From Trematomus loennbergii (taxonomy: Eukaryota > Chordata > Actinopteri > Perciformes > Nototheniidae), in assembly GCA_012861695.1 (NCBI GenBank), contig JAAOOA010000010.1, positions 725,779-789,778 of the forward strand: a stretch of 64,000 bases of DNA, in the 5' to 3' direction. The notes beneath the pieces are model-generated. The model was not told the origin of the DNA. It made no database searches and saw only the letters and a program-made list of their open reading frames with translations. Positions 41,586-52,970 of the stretch are shown here, piece by piece. Position 1 is the first letter of the stretch. Each line of letters opens with the position of its first letter. A program made the position numbers and the translations under genes.

Positions 41586-42467
41586 TGTTGGAGCAGAACA
41601 CCTATTGGTGGCTGATAGCCCCCCCTCCTACGCCGTTCGTTGATGAGGCTGATCTCTATTAATAAGAAAGGAATTGAAAACACCGGAATCAAAAGTTATA
41701 ACAATTATCTGAGTTTACTGGTAGGAATAGAACACGTATACAAGTTATACAGAGTACTCCGGACTTCAGGTTTGTGATGCGATGCGGATAAGGTGTCGGG
41801 ACCCGCCAACTCATCAAACAAGAAGAAATTGACTTCAGGTTTGTGATGCGATGCGGACACAGATATCGGGACCAGCCAACTCACCAAACAAGAAAGCATT
41901 TTACATACAAAAACAACAGTATTCATATCATATTTTGGGGCGGAGATGTGTTAACTTTTCCCTTCCCCTTTTACTCCAAAGCGAATTAGAGAGTCCGTGA
42001 GGAGGAGCTGTGTGAGCTGCTCACATCCCCCAGGTTTTTACTGGTTGGATTCACTTCTGGTCGGGTTCAATACAGCGAATCAGAGTTCTGACCAGAACGT
42101 GAGATTCTAAGTTTCACAAGGTCAAAGTCAATCTTATCTCTGCCCCGATATTCACTCCCTTACTTTCCCATGGGATTTTTCACATAAACTATTCTTTCAT
42201 ACAATTAAACCTTGTGCACAAATATAATGATGCCATAAGAACCTTGAAAAGAATGTGTGTGCTCTCTGGTGAAAAGGAGCTGTGTGTGTGTGAAACAGGA
42301 TCTCTGGGTCAGTGAGTTGTAAGTGAGAATATCATTTCTATATATGTGATTACTTAAAACAGTTGTGATTACTTAAAACAGTTCAAACAATACATGTTCA
42401 CTAAAATACAATTCAAAATAATACATGTTTACTTCAATACAGTTTAGAATCATATCTTTTTACTTCA
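41586..42467 (-). repeat. ERV 5' LTR (882 bp)
   Basis: It matches the 3' LTR at about 98%. Most differences are one-base gaps in short runs, usually with the gap in this copy (for example GGGAAT/GGAAT, ATAAAGG/ATAAGG, TAAGGTTTC/TAAGTTTC). Confidence 0.95.
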
Positions 42468-42667
42468 AAGTGTGATCCTATCCATTTGATTTAAAGTCAA
42501 TCACTGTATTGTATGTCACAATGGATGAAAATAATGTTTATAAAGTATCTCAAAATGAAACTTAAGTACAGTATTTGAGTAAATGTACTTAGTTACTTCC
42601 AAACTCGGAAAGAGGACGAGTCATGTTTCCCATATTTGTTATTATTACATCAAGCCAATAAAAATGG

Positions 42668-42885
42668 ACATTTTCAAGATTCAAAGGATTATTGTCATCA
42701 CATATACACAACAATGGTGAAATTATGTAATGTATGAACATTTTAGATCACAGGTTGCTCAACAGTGAGACAGAACAGTTTGTGGCTGGGGTGATGGGGG
42801 TCTTTGTAATCCTGAGGGCTTTCTTCCTGAGCCTCTGGGTGTAGAGGTCCTCCATGGATGGCAGCTCCGTCCTGGAGAGTTGTTC
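42668..42885 (-). pseudogene. Non-LTR element 3' fragment
   Basis: On the minus strand a short frame (about 42885-42785) reads L-P-S-M-E-D-L-Y-T-Q-R-L-R-K-K-A-L-R-I, typical of LINE ORF2 C-terminal Cys-region neighbours. A 3' UTR and a tail ending GACAATAATCCTTTGAATC follow. The same tail occurs near 18500-18620 and 44140-44240. Confidence 0.6.
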
Positions 42886-43005
42886 ATCTGGCATTGTCTT
42901 GAAAATGTACCACTACCATCCTTTTTTCCAGCCTGCATGGGGGTTGGTGGGGTTTCCTCTTACGCGGTCAGTGTGGCGGCCCAAACCAGCCTTCAGCCCT
43001 CTTTA

Positions 43006-43088
43006 GGCGCGTTTCCACTACACGGCCTCGCTCGGCCTTGCTCGGCCCCGCTTGGCCGCGATTGGCCTCGTTAGGACCAGCTCACTTT
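43006..43088. repeat. Extra Harbinger-type terminus
   Basis: GGCGCGTTTCCACTAC at 43006-43021 repeats the terminal motif of the element starting at 43089, followed by a CTCGGCC(T/C)TG-rich stretch. It looks like a second, truncated copy abutting the larger element. Confidence 0.65.
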
Positions 43089-43173
43089 ATGGCGCGTTTC
43101 CATTACAGTTTAGGAACTGGGGTAGTATCTATAGTAACGCAGTGTAGGCGGAGCGACGCTGCTTAAAACTGCC

Positions 43174-43779
43174 GTGACGTCATCTTCAATGCGACACAAC
43201 AATGGAGGATGTGGAGATGTGAAAGCGATCGTTTGCTTGTTTCTTGCTGTGTGGTTTATTATCACAAGAAATAGGCAAGAGTTGTTTCGAAAGAGGCGAC
43301 TTATAGCAAGACGAGGTATAGAAGAAGCTGACGCGAGAGTTCGGGCAGTCCTCCTACGCCGCAGAGACTACAGGACGACTCGAATCACTACTACTAACTA
43401 CAATGCTACTTGGTAAGCTAACGTTCGCTAACTAGCAATGTGTTTAGGCTCACGCTCCCTATACGACCAAAGTATTTCAAGTATTTAATTAATTGTAGCT
43501 ACCACTTTTACGTATTAAAATATGTATGCTTTTGTTTGTGTATTTCAGAAGTTGCGTGTATTTCAGAAGTTACGTCGCCGCCTTAGACCATGTGTTTGGA
43601 TGCTCGACCGAGCTACCGAGTGGTGGAATGTGATTGTTCCATCTTTCACACACACTCAGTGGGTGGAGAACTTCAGGATGCCTGAGGAAAACCTACGTCT
43701 ACCAGGGGTAGCAGTGGCACAAGGTGCAGAGGAGGGCAGGGACATACGAGAGGGTCTGATGCGCTACCTGAATACCTAG
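43174..43779 (+). pseudogene. Harbinger transposase remnant (N- and C-terminal parts fused)
   Basis: Exon 1 (43174-43412) ends TTG|GTAAGC and is Arg-rich with an N-terminal hydrophobic patch. The next exon (from 43549 or 43567) has an L-R-R-R-L-R-P motif. It then has E-W-W-N-V-I-V-P-S-F-T-x-x-Q-W-x-x-N-F-R-M, the N-terminal signature of fish PIF/Harbinger transposases. Only about ten residues later it jumps to a short tail ending R-D-I-R-E-G-L-M-R-Y-L, like the family's extreme C-terminus. The DDE nuclease domain is missing, so no catalysis is possible. The acceptor region GTGTATTTCAGAAGTT is duplicated in tandem (18 bp), giving two usable in-phase acceptors. Confidence 0.75.
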
Positions 43780-44129
43780 AATGTATAATGTAATACCTAA
43801 ATATTCATTGTATTGTATTGAACATAAATACATCTTTTCTTTTTCACATACATGTGTTTGTCAAATTATTTAAACCAAAAAAATGTTATCAGAATTGACT
43901 ATTTAGTAAATATTTGAATTTCAAGCACCAGTACTGCCCCCATAATAATAATAATCTAATAAATTAAGCAAATATCAAAGCAAACTATAAACATAAATAC
44001 AAAAGTGTAAAACACAACAGAACTATATTCATAAATGCAAGTGTAAAAAATTGTTAACATGGATGGAGGCTAAAGTATCCACAGCATAAAATAATATGAT
44101 TATGATGGTTTGTCTGAAAGACACAGCCT

Positions 44130-44245
44130 CAAGGTTCAAGGTTTTTTATTTTGTCATACGAACATAGCTACAGTGTAGTTATGACAATGAACATCTTAGG
44201 TCACAGGCTCCTCCAACAGTGCAACACAATAACCCAGATCAACAG
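44130..44245 (-). repeat. LINE 3' tail fragment
   Basis: CAAGGTTTTTTATTTTGTCA followed by ACAGTGTAGTTATGACAATG matches the tails near 18500 and 42680. Orientation is inferred from the tail at the low-coordinate end. Confidence 0.5.
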
Positions 44246-44709
44246 AAATATAGTGCAAGTAAATATTAAGCGCTGTGCACCGCTCTCTTTGTATAGGTGT
44301 TTTCTTTGTTCTCTTCTCTTTGAAATATATAAGCAATGTGTTTGAGTCTAGCACAACGAGGGTATTACAATTGAGTAATTTTTACTACATGTATTTATCA
44401 TGTATTCTTAATACCATTACAAAATATGTAATGTTATGTTTTAGAGGAGGACCTCAAGCTAGCAAACTCAATTTCAAACAGTATGCAGAGTTGTCCTGCT
44501 AAAGAGTTAAAATGTATTATTTAACCAAGTATTTATTCTCTTATTTGCTTTAATTGCAACAGATGATAAAGGTTTCACTGTGATAAGTATTCTCTTAAAT
44601 CCATAAACCCCTGTACAGTGCTTTGTGGACGATGGTGTTTATGATATTTCTGACTGCAGAGGGACGCCTAGATGATGCCATCTTTCTGTGTGATCGCTGG
44701 TGGGTGCAA

Positions 44710-45683
44710 TTATTTATCAACAAGCAATAAGACATGGCATTGATTCTGCTGGGCCAGTTGCCGTTCCTGCAGGGCCAGATCCTCTCCTCCTCGGTTCCTC
44801 TTGCCTGGGTGACAAGATAATTATAGCAATAATAATTAGCAATAAGAATGAAAAAAACAGGACAGGTACAGGTCACAAAAGGATAAGAATAAAATGTATA
44901 AACAGAACAACAGTAAGGATGAATTAAAGAAAGTTCTGGCCCTAGATACTAGCTGCTTACTAGCTAGTTACTTTACTTGTAACAGAGCATTCCCACACAG
45001 TGGTACAGCTTATTTTACTTACTGACGATGGATGGTCTAAAGTTTTTTTTTTAAAGTCACAATTCCAGCCTATTTCTTACCTAGAACCACACGCAGCGGT
45101 GTCGAGCTGGCACTCGGCGTTGGTGTCTCTGTGGTCTGAGCTGGAGTTTGTGCTGTTGATGCAGAGGACGTTGTTCGGAACTGTTCCTCCTCGCTAGTCC
45201 CAATGTAATCATCTAGAACAGAAACATGACTTGTAAATTCCACAAACTACTGCAGCACAATACTATAAATAGCAACAACAACTATAGAAAAGACAAACTG
45301 AACGTAAACAATGGCACATATGGTGTTAGCAAACAATAGCTCTCGCTAATGCTATCTGCCTTAGCTAGCTAGCCTTCGGGGCTCCATAAAAGCATGGGTT
45401 GTCGAACATAAATGTAAGGATAAAATAGACTTATTTGTTAGAAGTGAGCTTTAGAACAGATAGGGACACAAAGCTTTCAAGCAAATAACAGAGCGTTAGC
45501 AAAAACGTACCATGCAGACTCCAGTAACGCCGTTGGAGAGTCCAGTGTCTGTGTAGAGACCTCCTGAAAGACTTTGATATTGCGAGTTGTCCCGTCGAGC
45601 ACCCGCTGGACCTTATCATCTGCAATATAATGGAGGAACGTCGTCACTTCCTCGACCGACCATGGTGTGCTTTTCTTTGCCAT
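44710..45683 (-). pseudogene. Harbinger Myb/SANT-like gene (three exon blocks)
   Basis: The blocks are 45511-45683 (ATG, donor ATG|GTACGT), 45081-45212 (acceptor TTCTAG, donor CTAG|GTAAG) and 44710-44804 (acceptor CACCCAG, stop TAA). The first block codes W-S-V-E-E-V-T-x-F-L and L-D-G-T-T-R-N-I-K-V-F-Q-E-V, a Myb/SANT-like DNA-binding start as in Harbinger partner proteins. In that family the partner brings the transposase to DNA or the nucleus. Blocks 2 and 3 join in phase and end in a Gln-rich Q-E-R-Q-L-A-Q-Q-N-Q segment. Joining block 1 to block 2 at the seen sites makes a stop, so the middle of the Myb domain is probably deleted. Confidence 0.6.
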
Positions 45684-45980
45684 TGTTGTAGCTCCTCTGT
45701 TAACAAAAATGCTGTTTGTAAAAATGGATTATCTCGCGCGCCGATTGTGACGATTCTCTCCGACCAATCAGCAGCCGAGAGCGTTGACGTCACAAACTCA
45801 GCCCGGTTGTCTCTGGCCCTAGCCCCACGATTTTATGAGGCCAGAAAAACTGTGAATTAGGACCCGCCGGCCGGTACTAGGCCAAGTGGAAACGCAACCA
45901 AAACGGGCCGCTGACGTCACAGCCCTCTTAAACCGTGCTGCGCGCTGTAGTGGAAACGCGCCATAAGTTAGCATTTTTAC

Positions 45981-46609
45981 CACTTCCGGTTCCTTCGACA
46001 AAAAGCAATGCAATTTCTCCATAGGATTTTGGAAAATAGCTCGAAATAAGGTCTGTGTTTGACACAAATTGAAGAGACAGATCACGTTTTGTTCTACGAC
46101 ATTAAATACATCAGCAGTGACCCCACTGGTGATTTTTGAAGAGTTTACGTGTCTGAAAAACGATGGTTGTTAACAAGTGGCTGAATAGGACTACAGAAGT
46201 TGTCGAGGCCGTTGTACGTCATTACACCGAAAACGTAAACACTCCCGCTAAGTTTGTTTGCCCTGTTCTGCTTGAAAGCAAGTACCTGCCTCCTGCAAAC
46301 TGTTAAAACAAACGCTTCAACTTGTACAATTTTGAATCTGTAGTTTTTAATATGGATCTTAAGTTGGCTTGACGTTGAAGCAGCGACCCTGTTGTAGTTC
46401 GTTTATAGCATAACGTTAGCATTTTGCTTCTGGCGACTAGATTTATGATTCGAAAATTATAAAAGTAGTGTAGACATGTGGATATTATCCAGCTGAACAA
46501 AACGTGATCCGTCTCTTAAATGTGTGTCAACCACAGACCTTATTTCGAGCTATTTTCCAAAATCCTATGGAGAAATTGCATTGGTTTTTGACGAAGGAAC
46601 CGGAAGGAG
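45981..46609. mobile_element. MITE with about 115-bp inverted arms
   Basis: Arms 45981-46097 and 46494-46609 are near-perfect inverted copies (TTCCGGTTCCTTCG tip; AAATAGCTCGAAATAAGGTC core). Flanking TTTAC occurs on both sides (45976-45980 and 46610-46614) as a probable 5-bp duplication. No coding frame. Confidence 0.85.
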
Positions 46610-46675
46610 TTTACATCCGGGTTTTAGGACGTGTCACTGTGGTTCTCTATATCTATCAAACTATAGATGATGATG

Positions 46676-49600
46676 ACGTGATTCAAGATGGCGCCTGTGT
46701 CGGCTCGCCGCTCCCTCAGCTCTCTACCTTTAGCTATCCTGTTTTTGTTTTATGTTTGTCAGAATGTCTCTGCTCTGCTCGTTTACGATCGCCAAGCTCT
46801 CCTCCACCTCAGACCCTCACTGGAGTTGATATTGCTGCCCAAACCTACATCTGGCAACCATAAATCGTCCCCCCCCCCTACTGTCGAATATTCCCACCTA
46901 CCTGCGCCGGTTGCCCTGCATCCTGCCTCGCCGAAAGCGCTTTAGACGACGGGGAAAGCGTGGTGGTGCACTGGTCCATCTTAAGGCATACCTGACGGCT
47001 TCTTCTGGGACTTATCCACGCCTCGGATGTCATGGCCCTCCCGCTGCACGCCATGTGAGGGATCGGTGGATTCGCCCTGTTTTTCCGGAGCTGCGGACTC
47101 TGCTGGGCCCGCTGGCAGCTCCTCCTGCCCGACTGACTGCTCCCGGCCCGCGCGGCGTTCAACACGCACATCTTCGTCAGCTGAGACGCACTACACCTTC
47201 GGCAAGCCCGGAGCGAAAACTTTGCATGGCTTTGCTAAATGCTAGGTCGATAGCAAACAAAACGTTCCTGCTAAACGACTTCTTCACCTCTCGTGAACTG
47301 GATTTTATGTTCCTGACGGAGACCTGGGTCCACGCTGGCGAGTATACACCGTTCTCTGAACTTCTTCCTCCTGACTGTACATTCTTCAGCTCCCCCCGTG
47401 CCACCGGCCATGGTGGGGGCATAGCATCAGTGTTTAGAGCTAGCCTCCAATGCCGATTGCTTCACCCTGTAACTAGCTATGCTAGCTTTGAGTTGCAGCT
47501 TTTTGAACTGAACCCGGCCTCGCCTATACTCTGCGCAGTCGTGTATCGTCCGCCAAAGTGCAATAAGGATTTCATAAATGACTTTTCTGACTTTCTGTCC
47601 GGGATCATGGTGAAATATGATCGTGTTTTGATCTCCGGAGACTTCAATGTCCATGTGTGTTGCGAGTCCAAACCTCTGGTTAGGGACTTTTTAAATCTCC
47701 TTGATTCTTTTGGTCTCGTTCAGTCCGTGGCTGGCCCAACACACGAAAAAGGACACACTTTGGACTTAGTATTATCGTTTGGACTGTCTGTATCTGTGGA
47801 TGAAATATGTGCAGCAACGCGTATCTCAGACCATTTACCGGTTCTGTTTACAACCTCATCCCTTCCGCAGGAGTCGAATCACGTGCCCCTGCGCGTCGTC
47901 TGCGTTCGATTAACCCCTTGACTGCCTCACAGTTCTCTGATGTTTTTAATGCTTCTCCGATCTGTAAATTAGATGTGAACTGTGCTTTTAATGCTGATGA
48001 GCTTATCTCCATGTTTGACTCGACATGCACACTAATACTGGATTCTGTTGCTCCTTTTACGCTTAGACGCACCAAAGTTCTATCAGAGCCGTGGCTCAAT
48101 GACTGTACTCGCTCTCAGACGCGCTTGCAGGCGTGCAGAGAGAAAATGGAAAAAGGATAAACTCCATGTCTCCCTAGAAATCCTTCGTGCTTGCCTTTCT
48201 GACTACCAGACGGCAGTCAAAGCAGCCAAAACAGAGCACATTTCTCTGTAATCTCCAAAAACAGCCATAAACCTCAGGTTCTTTTTAATGTCCTCAACTC
48301 TATCATTAATCCCTGTGATGTTTCTTCTATTGTCCATCGACTACTCTCTGTGATAAGTTTCTTACATTTTTTATTGAAAAAGTATCTGCTCTTAGGCTAG
48401 CCCACACTAGTGCTACCCCAGATCCTGCTCCTTTTCTGTGCCCTGCTGTCCTCGACCACTTTGAGCCTGTATCCCTCTCTTCTCTCTCGGATGTAGTCAA
48501 GCACCTGCGGCCGACAAACTGCACCTCAGACAGCATTCCCTCTCGCCTTCTCAGAGATGTTTTTGATTCAGTTGGAGCAAGTATTTTATTACTTTTAAAC
48601 ACTCTCTTAGCTCAGGATGTGTCCCAGCTGCCTTCAAACATGCCGTGGTTAAGCCACTACTTAAAAAGAAAAATCTCGACCCCTCCATTCTCGCAAATTT
48701 TAGGCCCATCTCCCAGCTACCTTTTTTATCAAAAGCCCTGGAGCGAGTAGTCTACGCCCAGCTGCAGTCTTTTTTAACCGCATGGAATCCATGAAAAGTT
48801 TCAGTCTGGCTTCAAACCCATGCACAGCACTGAAACAGCCCTTTTAAGAGTTTTTAATGATCTGCTCCTAGCCGCCGACTCAGGTAGCCCAGCTGTCTTG
48901 GTGCTGTTAGACCTGACAGCTGCCTTTGACACTGTGGACCATAGCATCCTGCTGTCACGGCTTGAACAGTCCGCTGGCATCACAGGCTCTGCCCTTGCAT
49001 GGTTCAGGTCCTACCTGACAGACCGTAGCTTCTCGTGCAGCTAGGTGCCTTCTCCTCTGCCAAAGCCCCTCTTACCTGTGGGGTTCCCCAAGGCTCGATT
49101 CTGGGCCCCATCCTTTTTCTACTGTACATACTGCCCCTAGGTTCAATTCTCACAAAACAACATCCCTTCCACTGCTACGCCGACGATGTACAGATCTATC
49201 TGCCTCTCAAAGCAAATGTCAACACTCACTACAGCATTGATGGACTGCTTAGCAGAGATAAAATCCTGGCTGAGCAAAATTCCTCAACCTCAACGAGAGC
49301 AAGACTGAGGTCATCTTTTTTGGACCCCAACCTCCAGCCTCTCCGGTTGATATTCTGGGCTCTCTCAAAAAAAATATCCTCCCCTCGTCATGAACCTTGG
49401 AGTGACCTTCACTAGCACTTTTAAATTCGACAAGCAGGTCAGCACCGTAGTCAAAACCTGCTTTTTTAAAATAAGACTATTGGCCAAACCAAGTCGTATT
49501 TATCTTTTAGACTTAGAAAGGGTTATTAACGCCTTTGTTACCTCGAGACTGGACTACAACGCTCTGTATGTGGTATGGACCAGGCCTCAATTAAACGCCT

Positions 49601-50175
49601 GCAGCTAGTCCAAAACGCAGCTGCACGTTTGCTGACTGGCCACAAAAAGCGTGACCACATCACCCCATTCTGGCCTCACTACACTGGCTTCCAGTTCGGT
49701 TCAGAATTGATTTTAAAATCCTTTTATTTGTTTTTAAAGCACTAAATGGGCTGGCTCCGGCCTATATAGCTGAACTCCTCCAGCGCTACACCCCAGCCAG
49801 AGCTTTAAGGTCTGCTGACCAGCTGCTGCTGGTAGTGCCCAAGACCAGGCTCAAAACCCGAGGGCACCGAGCCTTCGCAGCAGCTGGCCCTAGGCTCTGG
49901 AACACTCTGCCCCTCCATGTGAGGTCGGCCCAGACCCTAGGGGTTTTTAAATCTACTCTAAAAACACACTTCTTCTCCTGGCCTTTTAGTTAGAGCGGAG
50001 CACGACTCCTGACTTTTCCTGTGTTTTTTTTTATATTGTTTAATTTATTGTCTTTTATTGTGTTATATGTGTTTTTATGTGATTGTAGTTATTACATGTA
50101 CAGCACTTTGGCTCGACCAAAAATCGCTTTTAAATGTGCTATAAATAAACCTTGATTTGATTTGATTTGATTTGA
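46676..50175 (+). pseudogene. L2-clade LINE, near full length, multiply broken
   Basis: It opens at AAGATGGCGCC. A first frame (46688-46945) with a hydrophobic leader and the overlapping 46911-47921 frame lead into the endonuclease: L-L-N-A-R-S, T-E-T-W-V, V-V-Y-R-P-P, S-G-D-F-N and S-D-H-L-P. RT follows in pieces with [31 protein letters not shown] and C-Y-A-D-D at 49173-49187. The C-terminal H-W-L-P-V-R-F-R-I and S-T-L-K-T-H-F-F-S-W region ends near 49990. The 3' UTR carries TACAGCACTTTGG and a TTTGA repeat tail at 50150-50175, the L2 hallmark. Frame breaks lie near 47920, 48250, 48790, 49040 and 49290. It is dead unless these are sequencing errors. Confidence 0.92.
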
Positions 50176-50862
50176 TAGATCCTACACATCCACTGGACGT
50201 GGATTCTGAAAGTACAATATACACTTCTCGCTAGAAATCTAATCAAAAAGCATTTGAATGGCCAAACTATCCTACAATTTAGGATTTTCCAGAGAGGGTT
50301 ATTTGTGAATATACGACCCTCCGGAGCGTTTGCAGTCAACGGGAGCACTAGAGGTCGAAAACTTTAAACGTGATTATAGGTCGTAATAAGCGCTTGAACA
50401 ATCAACCTATTTGGTCATATGAGTTGGAGGACTTGTTGCTTTCATCACCTCAATTAATTGCTGGTGCATTAATTTAGAGCCCCTGCATCAGAACTGTATC
50501 ATTATTCTGTTGGTAACAAGAAATGAATGGACTCCTGCTGGCTAATCAGGAAAAGGTATTCTGACTGGTCATGTTATAAATGTGAATAATTCCCATTCCT
50601 TCAATAACGGTGGACACTGAACAACTGAATACTGAATAACATATTCAAATTTCACAACACTGAGAATTTTTTCAGGAATAGGGGAACATTTAATGTTTCC
50701 TCAGTGAAATATAACCCAAGTAATGGAGGATATTAAATGCATGCACTGCATCAGCCTCTCCCCATTTCCCTGTGCGCACTGTACAACTATATGAGTGGCT
50801 GCGTGTCTGTGTGCATGGTAAATATGTATTAGCAAATATTAGTCTGACTGACAGTGTGAGTA

Positions 50863-50900
<38 letters not shown>

Positions 50901-51067
50901 AAATAATCTGGAACAAACATGAAATAAGTATGTATATAAGTGTCTGGTCAAGGGTCATTCTTCATGATTGGCCCCTCTAAAGGGGTTTCCAATTTTTGGA
51001 TAACATTTGGAAAGACTGTTTGAACATGGCAACACCCCATGTGCAAAGTACTGCCCATTAAGACATG
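50176..51067. other. Non-coding spacer with (TG)n
   Basis: No gene seen. A (GT)n microsatellite lies at 50871-50899. Confidence 0.6.
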
Positions 51068-52057
51068 AGGCTTGTTTGAGACGAGCTGCGGCTCGCCTCG
51101 AAAGTAGACGAGAATAGCCGATCGCAGCCGGGGGAGGTCTCAAAAAGCTCGCCTGAAGTCGGACAGCTCGGAGTCGGCTTCTTCTTCTTCTTCTCTCGTT
51201 TTTTTGGCGGATTGCAAACAACTTTAAGGTGCATACCGCCACCTCCGGAGTCGGCTTGACTCGGTTTGCATTTATAAAGAATGCACAAATGTGTTTAATT
51301 GTTAATGTCAGATATGTACTAAATAAATACATTTGTTCCTGCTCAAGATTAGATTCAACTTTATTGTTATTGCACATATTACAGGTACTGAGACAACGAA
51401 ATGCAGTTTAGCTTCTAACCAGGAGTGCATAAAGCAGTAAAGTGAAAAGTAATGTACACAATCTACAGAATAAAATATAGAATGAATTGAATGATGAATA
51501 AACAGTGAGGGGTATGAATACACTAGATATACACAGCAGCCTGTGAGCAGTATGAACAGTGTGTATGAATATGCTAAGATATATAAAGTATGAAAACGGT
51601 AAGCAGTGCAAGTATAGTATAAAATATATAGATATTAATTTCATGATGATAAACATTGTGGAACAATGATGAAAAATATGAATGGAAGTGGCGACGTAAA
51701 ACTGACACAAAACAACAACAAACTTTTGCCGAGCCAATGGGGAGTTTCATCACCAGCACGGGTAAACACCACCAATGAGCGCTCAGCTCGAGATACCAGC
51801 GAGTCGTTTCCCATCAAGCATTTCGCTTCCGCAGCCCGTGGAGAGAAACTGCGCCGCCGCGCCGCGCCTCGCCGCGCCGCACCGCGCCTCGCTCTCAAGT
51901 CTGCGGGCGTCTTTGTCCCGCAGTATTTCAACGTCTCATGTAGGCGAGCCTCCAGAGCAAGTCGGACAAAAATGACTAACCATCATGCAATGCACTAGCA
52001 AGACGGCGATCGCAATTGCGCAGTTCTGCGTCGGTCTCGCTCGTCTCAAACAAGCCT
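51068..52057. mobile_element. Terminal-inverted-repeat element, 990 bp
   Basis: AGGCTTGTTTGAGACGAGC and GCTCGTCTCAAACAAGCCT are perfect inverted ends, flanked by ATG on both sides (51065-51067 and 52058-52060), a possible 3-bp duplication. A LINE tail is nested at about 51345-51660. Superfamily is unassigned; no transposase frame. Confidence 0.85.
51345..51660 (-). repeat. LINE 3' end nested in the TIR element
   Basis: AGATTCAACTTTATTGTTAT and GACAACGAAATGCAGTTTAG are the common teleost non-LTR 3' sequence. Plus-strand T-rich start implies minus orientation. Confidence 0.6.
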
Positions 52058-52062
52058 ATGGT

Positions 52063-52260
52063 TTTCCAGTTTGGAATGGAAGAACTGAGCCCTGACCTCC
52101 ACCCCCTCCAACACCTTTGGGATGAACTGGAGCACCGACTCTGAGCCGGGCCTTAATGCCCATCATTATTCATAACATCACTAATGCTCTTGTAGCCAAA
52201 TGGCGGCAAGTTACCAAAAATAATGCAGAAAGACTTCCCCAATGATAAGAGTTGCTGTAA
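52063..52260 (+). pseudogene. Tc1-like transposase C-terminal scrap
   Basis: The forward strand reads P-D-L-H-P-L-Q-H-L-W-D-E-L-E-H-R-L, the PDLNPIEH-W-x-E-L block of Tc1/mariner DD34E transposases that includes the region next to the last catalytic Glu. After a stop and shift, W-R-Q-V-x-x-x-x-A-E-R-L-P appears. Both inverted repeats and the first two Asp residues are absent. Confidence 0.75.
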
Positions 52261-52970
52261 TAGCAGGATAATAATGTCAGTGATAATGATAATGTACAAC
52301 AAACACAATTCACTGTAAATCTTGGTCTTCACATGCATCTCTCCTTCCATCTTCACAATCATTGGTGCTTCTTTCAGCATAAAGAATTATACAATTACCC
52401 AGACAGTACATACATTGCCACTGACCAAATGCACCACACTGGCCACAGCATGCCAAACTCTCCTTAATCTGTCTGCTTAAATAGATCAGTTATACACAAA
52501 CGATAGCCTGTTGCACATTCACACTGAAAGTTAAATACAGAAAGCTGACTGATATCCTAAATCTATGCGTTAAATTAACACTTTCTGCTTTACTCTTATT
52601 ACATCCGATGAGCAAGTTCGACAGAGATGGAGGCTTGACAGAGGAAAACCACCTGATGAATGTTGTCTGGGCTTAATAAATCAGAAGGCGTTATCTTTTT
52701 TCTAATATAGTGTACTGCTTTTGAATAATACTTTATAACATTCATAAAATGCGATGATGGCTAAGTAAGATAATGTAATTTTGAAAGTAGACCATAGGAC
52801 TTGGAATGGTGAGTATGTCGTATTGTTAATATGGAAACAAACGTTTTTTTGGCATACTTCTTTTACTGTAGTTGTGTTTGTATATATAAATATGTAAAAA
52901 TAGGACTGAATTAGTTATTTGAAAAGGAATACAGGCACTGTGAAGGACCTCTAGACATTGAGGGTTATGC

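Larger units (their letters stand above)
34211..42467 (-). mobile_element. Endogenous retrovirus (gamma-type env), gag/pol mostly lost
   Basis: The provirus lies in minus orientation. The 5' LTR is 41586-42467 and the 3' LTR 34211-35103, with a 4-bp duplication AAGT (34207-34210 and 42468-42471). Just inside the 5' LTR is TGGTGACCTGCCCGACGTG, a primer-binding-site candidate. Just before the 3' LTR is an AAAAGAGGGA polypurine tract. In order the interior holds about 1.8 kb with no recognised gag, an integrase C-terminal scrap (39.1-39.7 kb), unassigned sequence, a piggyBac-type insertion and a broken env. No protease, RT or RNase H is present, so it cannot replicate by itself. The LTRs are about 98% alike, suggesting a fairly recent insertion. 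Confidence 0.93.
43089..45964. mobile_element. PIF/Harbinger element, internally deleted, 2.9 kb
   Basis: The inverted ends are ATGGCGCGTTTCCATTACAG (43089-43108) and CTGTAGTGGAAACGCGCCAT (45945-45964). The two convergent genes expected of Harbinger elements are both present in reduced form: a transposase remnant on the plus strand and a Myb/SANT-like gene on the minus strand. A LINE tail is nested at about 44130-44245. No unambiguous TWA duplication is visible. Confidence 0.82.
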
